NCBI RefSeq assembly: GCF_003952505.1
Contig: NZ_CP034450.1
Coordinates: forward strand, 6,221,001 to 6,285,000
Reading direction: 5' to 3'
DNA from: Mesorhizobium sp. M4B.F.Ca.ET.058.02.1.1
Lineage (GTDB): Bacteria > Pseudomonadota > Alphaproteobacteria > Rhizobiales > Rhizobiaceae
Length of the DNA stretch: 64,000 nt
Below are positions 62,725-64,000 of this stretch, one piece after another. The position numbers and the translations under genes were made by a program. The notes beneath the pieces were generated by a model, which saw nothing but the letters and a program-made list of their open reading frames with translations, had not been told where the DNA came from and made no database searches. Every line of letters starts with the position of its first letter. Within the stretch, counting starts at the first letter, position 1.

Positions 62725-63237
62725 TTGAGCGGGGAGCAAGGACCGTCGTTGTTCGATGCGCGCAGCGAAGACGCGATGGCTTCGGCGCGAGTGGGCAGGG
62801 AGGCGATCCCAGCCGCGGTGATGAAGCGCGCGCATTGGGAGAAGCTGCAGCTCTGCGTTGCCCTGGAAAGAATTGCAGACGCCTTGCCAGGCGTCGATCG
62901 TCTGAAGTGCCTCGGCACGGCCAACGCGATCGTTCCGCTGCTGCGCAGCATTCATCGATACGAAGAGACGGTCATCTTTCCCGCCTACGAGGTTGCGGTG
63001 GCGGCCAACAATGCGGGTGTTGCTTCAATCCAGCGGCTGCGCGCCGAGCACGTCGAAGACGAATGCTTCGCCGACGAGATCACTGAAATTCTGCTGGCGA
63101 TCGGTCACGGCGAGAGGGTAGATAATGCAGAAGCCATTGGCTTCATGTTGCGCGGTTTCTTCGAAAGCCTGCGCCGGCATATAGCGTTTGAACGCGAGCA
63201 CGTGCTGCCGCTGATCGGGATCCCAGATTCTGACTAG
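62725..63237 (+). CDS. Hemerythrin-domain protein
   Basis: A 170-residue four-helix protein with the spacing of a hemerythrin: [25 protein letters not shown] (HxxxE), [14 protein letters not shown], and [18 protein letters not shown] (HxxxxxEH). These can bind a di-iron site and react with oxygen or nitric oxide. The best start is TTG 62725, with AAGGGAG seven bases upstream. It diverges from ccoN and shares the FixK box at 62660. It is convergent with the fnrN gene. Confidence 0.85.
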   Translation: MSGEQGPSLFDARSEDAMASARVGREAIPAAVMKRAHWEKLQLCVALERIADALPGVDRLKCLGTANAIVPLLRSIHRYEETVIFPAYEVAVAANNAGVASIQRLRAEHVEDECFADEITEILLAIGHGERVDNAEAIGFMLRGFFESLRRHIAFEREHVLPLIGIPDSD

Positions 63238-63265
63238 AACCGCAACGGCGCCGGCGACGCCGGGT

Positions 63266-63994
63266 CTAGGCGCCGGAGCGCTGCTCCAGCCGTCCGAGAC
63301 TGTCCACCAAAACGCGCCGGTTGTTCTCGATCCGGATGACGCCATCGGTTCGCAGCCTGGTTAACTGGCGGCTTACCGTCTCGATCGTCAGACCGAGGAA
63401 ATCCGCGATATCCGCGCGCGTCAGCGGCAGATCGAAAGTCGCCGACCTAGCCGCCGGGTCGGCTGTGGGGTCGATGTTCCTGGCGATCATCAGGAGGAAG
63501 CTTGCCACCTTCTCCGACGCAGTCTTGCGGCCCAGCGTCACCATCCAGTCGCGCGCCTCATCGAGCTCGTTCAGCGCCTGCTTGAGCAGGCGATGTTCGA
63601 GCTCCGGCGATTCCTTCATCATGCGTTCGATGGCCGTCTTCGGGAACGAACAAAGGGAGACAGCCGTTGCGGCCTCCGCGTTGATTTCGCTTTCCGCCTT
63701 GAACGGACGTCCCAGAAAATCCGGCGCGAACTGGAGGCCGACAATCTGCTGGCGTCCATCCGAAAGGCTCTTCGTCAGTTTCACGACGCCGGAAAGTATG
63801 TTCGAATAGCTGTCGATGGCCTGGGCGTCGCCGATCAGTTCGGCCCCGGGCTCGACACTGTGCCTTGACGAGGTTCTGGCGAGCCCGACGAGCTGGTTGG
63901 GATCGAGAGCGCCGCAGACGCCGCGATGCCGCGCTTCGCAGGACTGGCAAAGCACGGGAATGCCGGAACTGTGAACGTCCTGTCTGACTGTCAT
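63266..63994 (-). CDS. fnrN: Fnr-type oxygen sensor regulator, FnrN-like
   Basis: A 242-residue CRP/FNR-family regulator. The N-terminal cluster CQSCEARHRGVC gives Cys16, Cys19 and Cys27 (CX2CX7C); with a later Cys (VSLCSFPK) they can hold a [4Fe-4S] centre, as in FnrN. The helix-turn-helix reads LTRADIADFLGLTIETVSRQ. It should bind TTGAN6TCAA boxes when oxygen is low, beside the FixK-like regulator. ATG 63994 is the first start, six bases from the window edge, so its own promoter is out of view. Confidence 0.92.
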   Translation of the reverse strand: MTVRQDVHSSGIPVLCQSCEARHRGVCGALDPNQLVGLARTSSRHSVEPGAELIGDAQAIDSYSNILSGVVKLTKSLSDGRQQIVGLQFAPDFLGRPFKAESEINAEAATAVSLCSFPKTAIERMMKESPELEHRLLKQALNELDEARDWMVTLGRKTASEKVASFLLMIARNIDPTADPAARSATFDLPLTRADIADFLGLTIETVSRQLTRLRTDGVIRIENNRRVLVDSLGRLEQRSGA

Positions 63995-64000
63995 TTCATC

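Noticed and set aside
62581..62955. N-terminal extension of CcoN
   Set aside because: It crosses the FixK box and the hemerythrin gene, and the standard CcoN N-terminus begins at 62580.
1..64000. CRISPR array, insertion sequence or prophage
   Set aside because: No regularly spaced repeats, transposase, integrase or phage structural motifs were seen.

Overview
The window looks like chromosome or symbiosis-region DNA of a rhizobial alphaproteobacterium, most likely Mesorhizobium or a close relative. The reasons are high GC, tightly overlapping reading frames, a complete FixLJ / FixK-type / FnrN / ccoNOQP / ccoGHIS set, several TTGAN6TCAA boxes, and a palindromic intergenic repeat of a kind I remember from Mesorhizobium genomes. 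I see no insertion sequence, phage gene, CRISPR array, tRNA or rRNA. The organism call is inference.

Left part (1-34.7 kb): surface-polysaccharide and cyclic-nucleotide functions are interleaved. Two acyltransferase-3 membrane proteins (the first cut by the window edge) diverge from a sugar-nucleotide epimerase and a MraY/WecA-like polyprenyl-phosphate sugar transferase. A class III nucleotidyl cyclase and a large MscS-type channel follow. Next come three overlapping GT-B glycosyltransferases (9.6-13.2 kb), a SAM-methyltransferase-like protein, a 904-residue ABC exporter-like protein with degenerate ATP-binding motifs, a small cyclic-nucleotide-binding protein, a metallo-beta-lactamase-fold hydrolase, a deacetylase/GT4 pair, a DUF3095 cyclase-like protein and another class III cyclase. 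A four-gene dipeptide-type ABC importer, a small methyltransferase, a second DUF5939-type cyclase, a membrane protein, a GNAT acetyltransferase and an unrecognised 461-residue protein complete this part.

Middle part (34.8-48.4 kb): a 961-residue protein fuses a GT2 glycosyltransferase, a NodS-like methyltransferase and a NodB-like deacetylase. Two large cyclase proteins stand head to head, one cyclase-TPR and one zinc-ribbon-cyclase-ATPase-TPR; the second is followed at once by a thiol peroxidase-like protein. Then come a GlxA-type regulator, a BCCT betaine/choline transporter and a TerC-family membrane protein.

Right part (48.5-64 kb): a microaerobic-respiration regulon. FixL (haem PAS kinase) and FixJ probably activate the FixK-type regulator at 48574-49221, which has a FixJ-like site upstream. 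Five FNR/FixK-type boxes stand before ccoNOQP, ccoGHIS, a hemerythrin, a CBS-BON protein, a DUF6455 protein and a small-protein/flavin-oxidase pair. FnrN (Cys-cluster Fnr) closes the window. ccoG is split by a single-base frameshift in a run of six C (G on the coding strand).

The candidate undescribed system is the 9.6-34.7 kb block, or the wider 5-43 kb region: six class III cyclase-domain proteins, one cyclic-nucleotide receptor and one possible phosphodiesterase are packed among glycan-synthesis genes and a pseudo-ATPase ABC exporter. This suggests glycan production under cyclic-nucleotide control. That link is an inference from gene context only.
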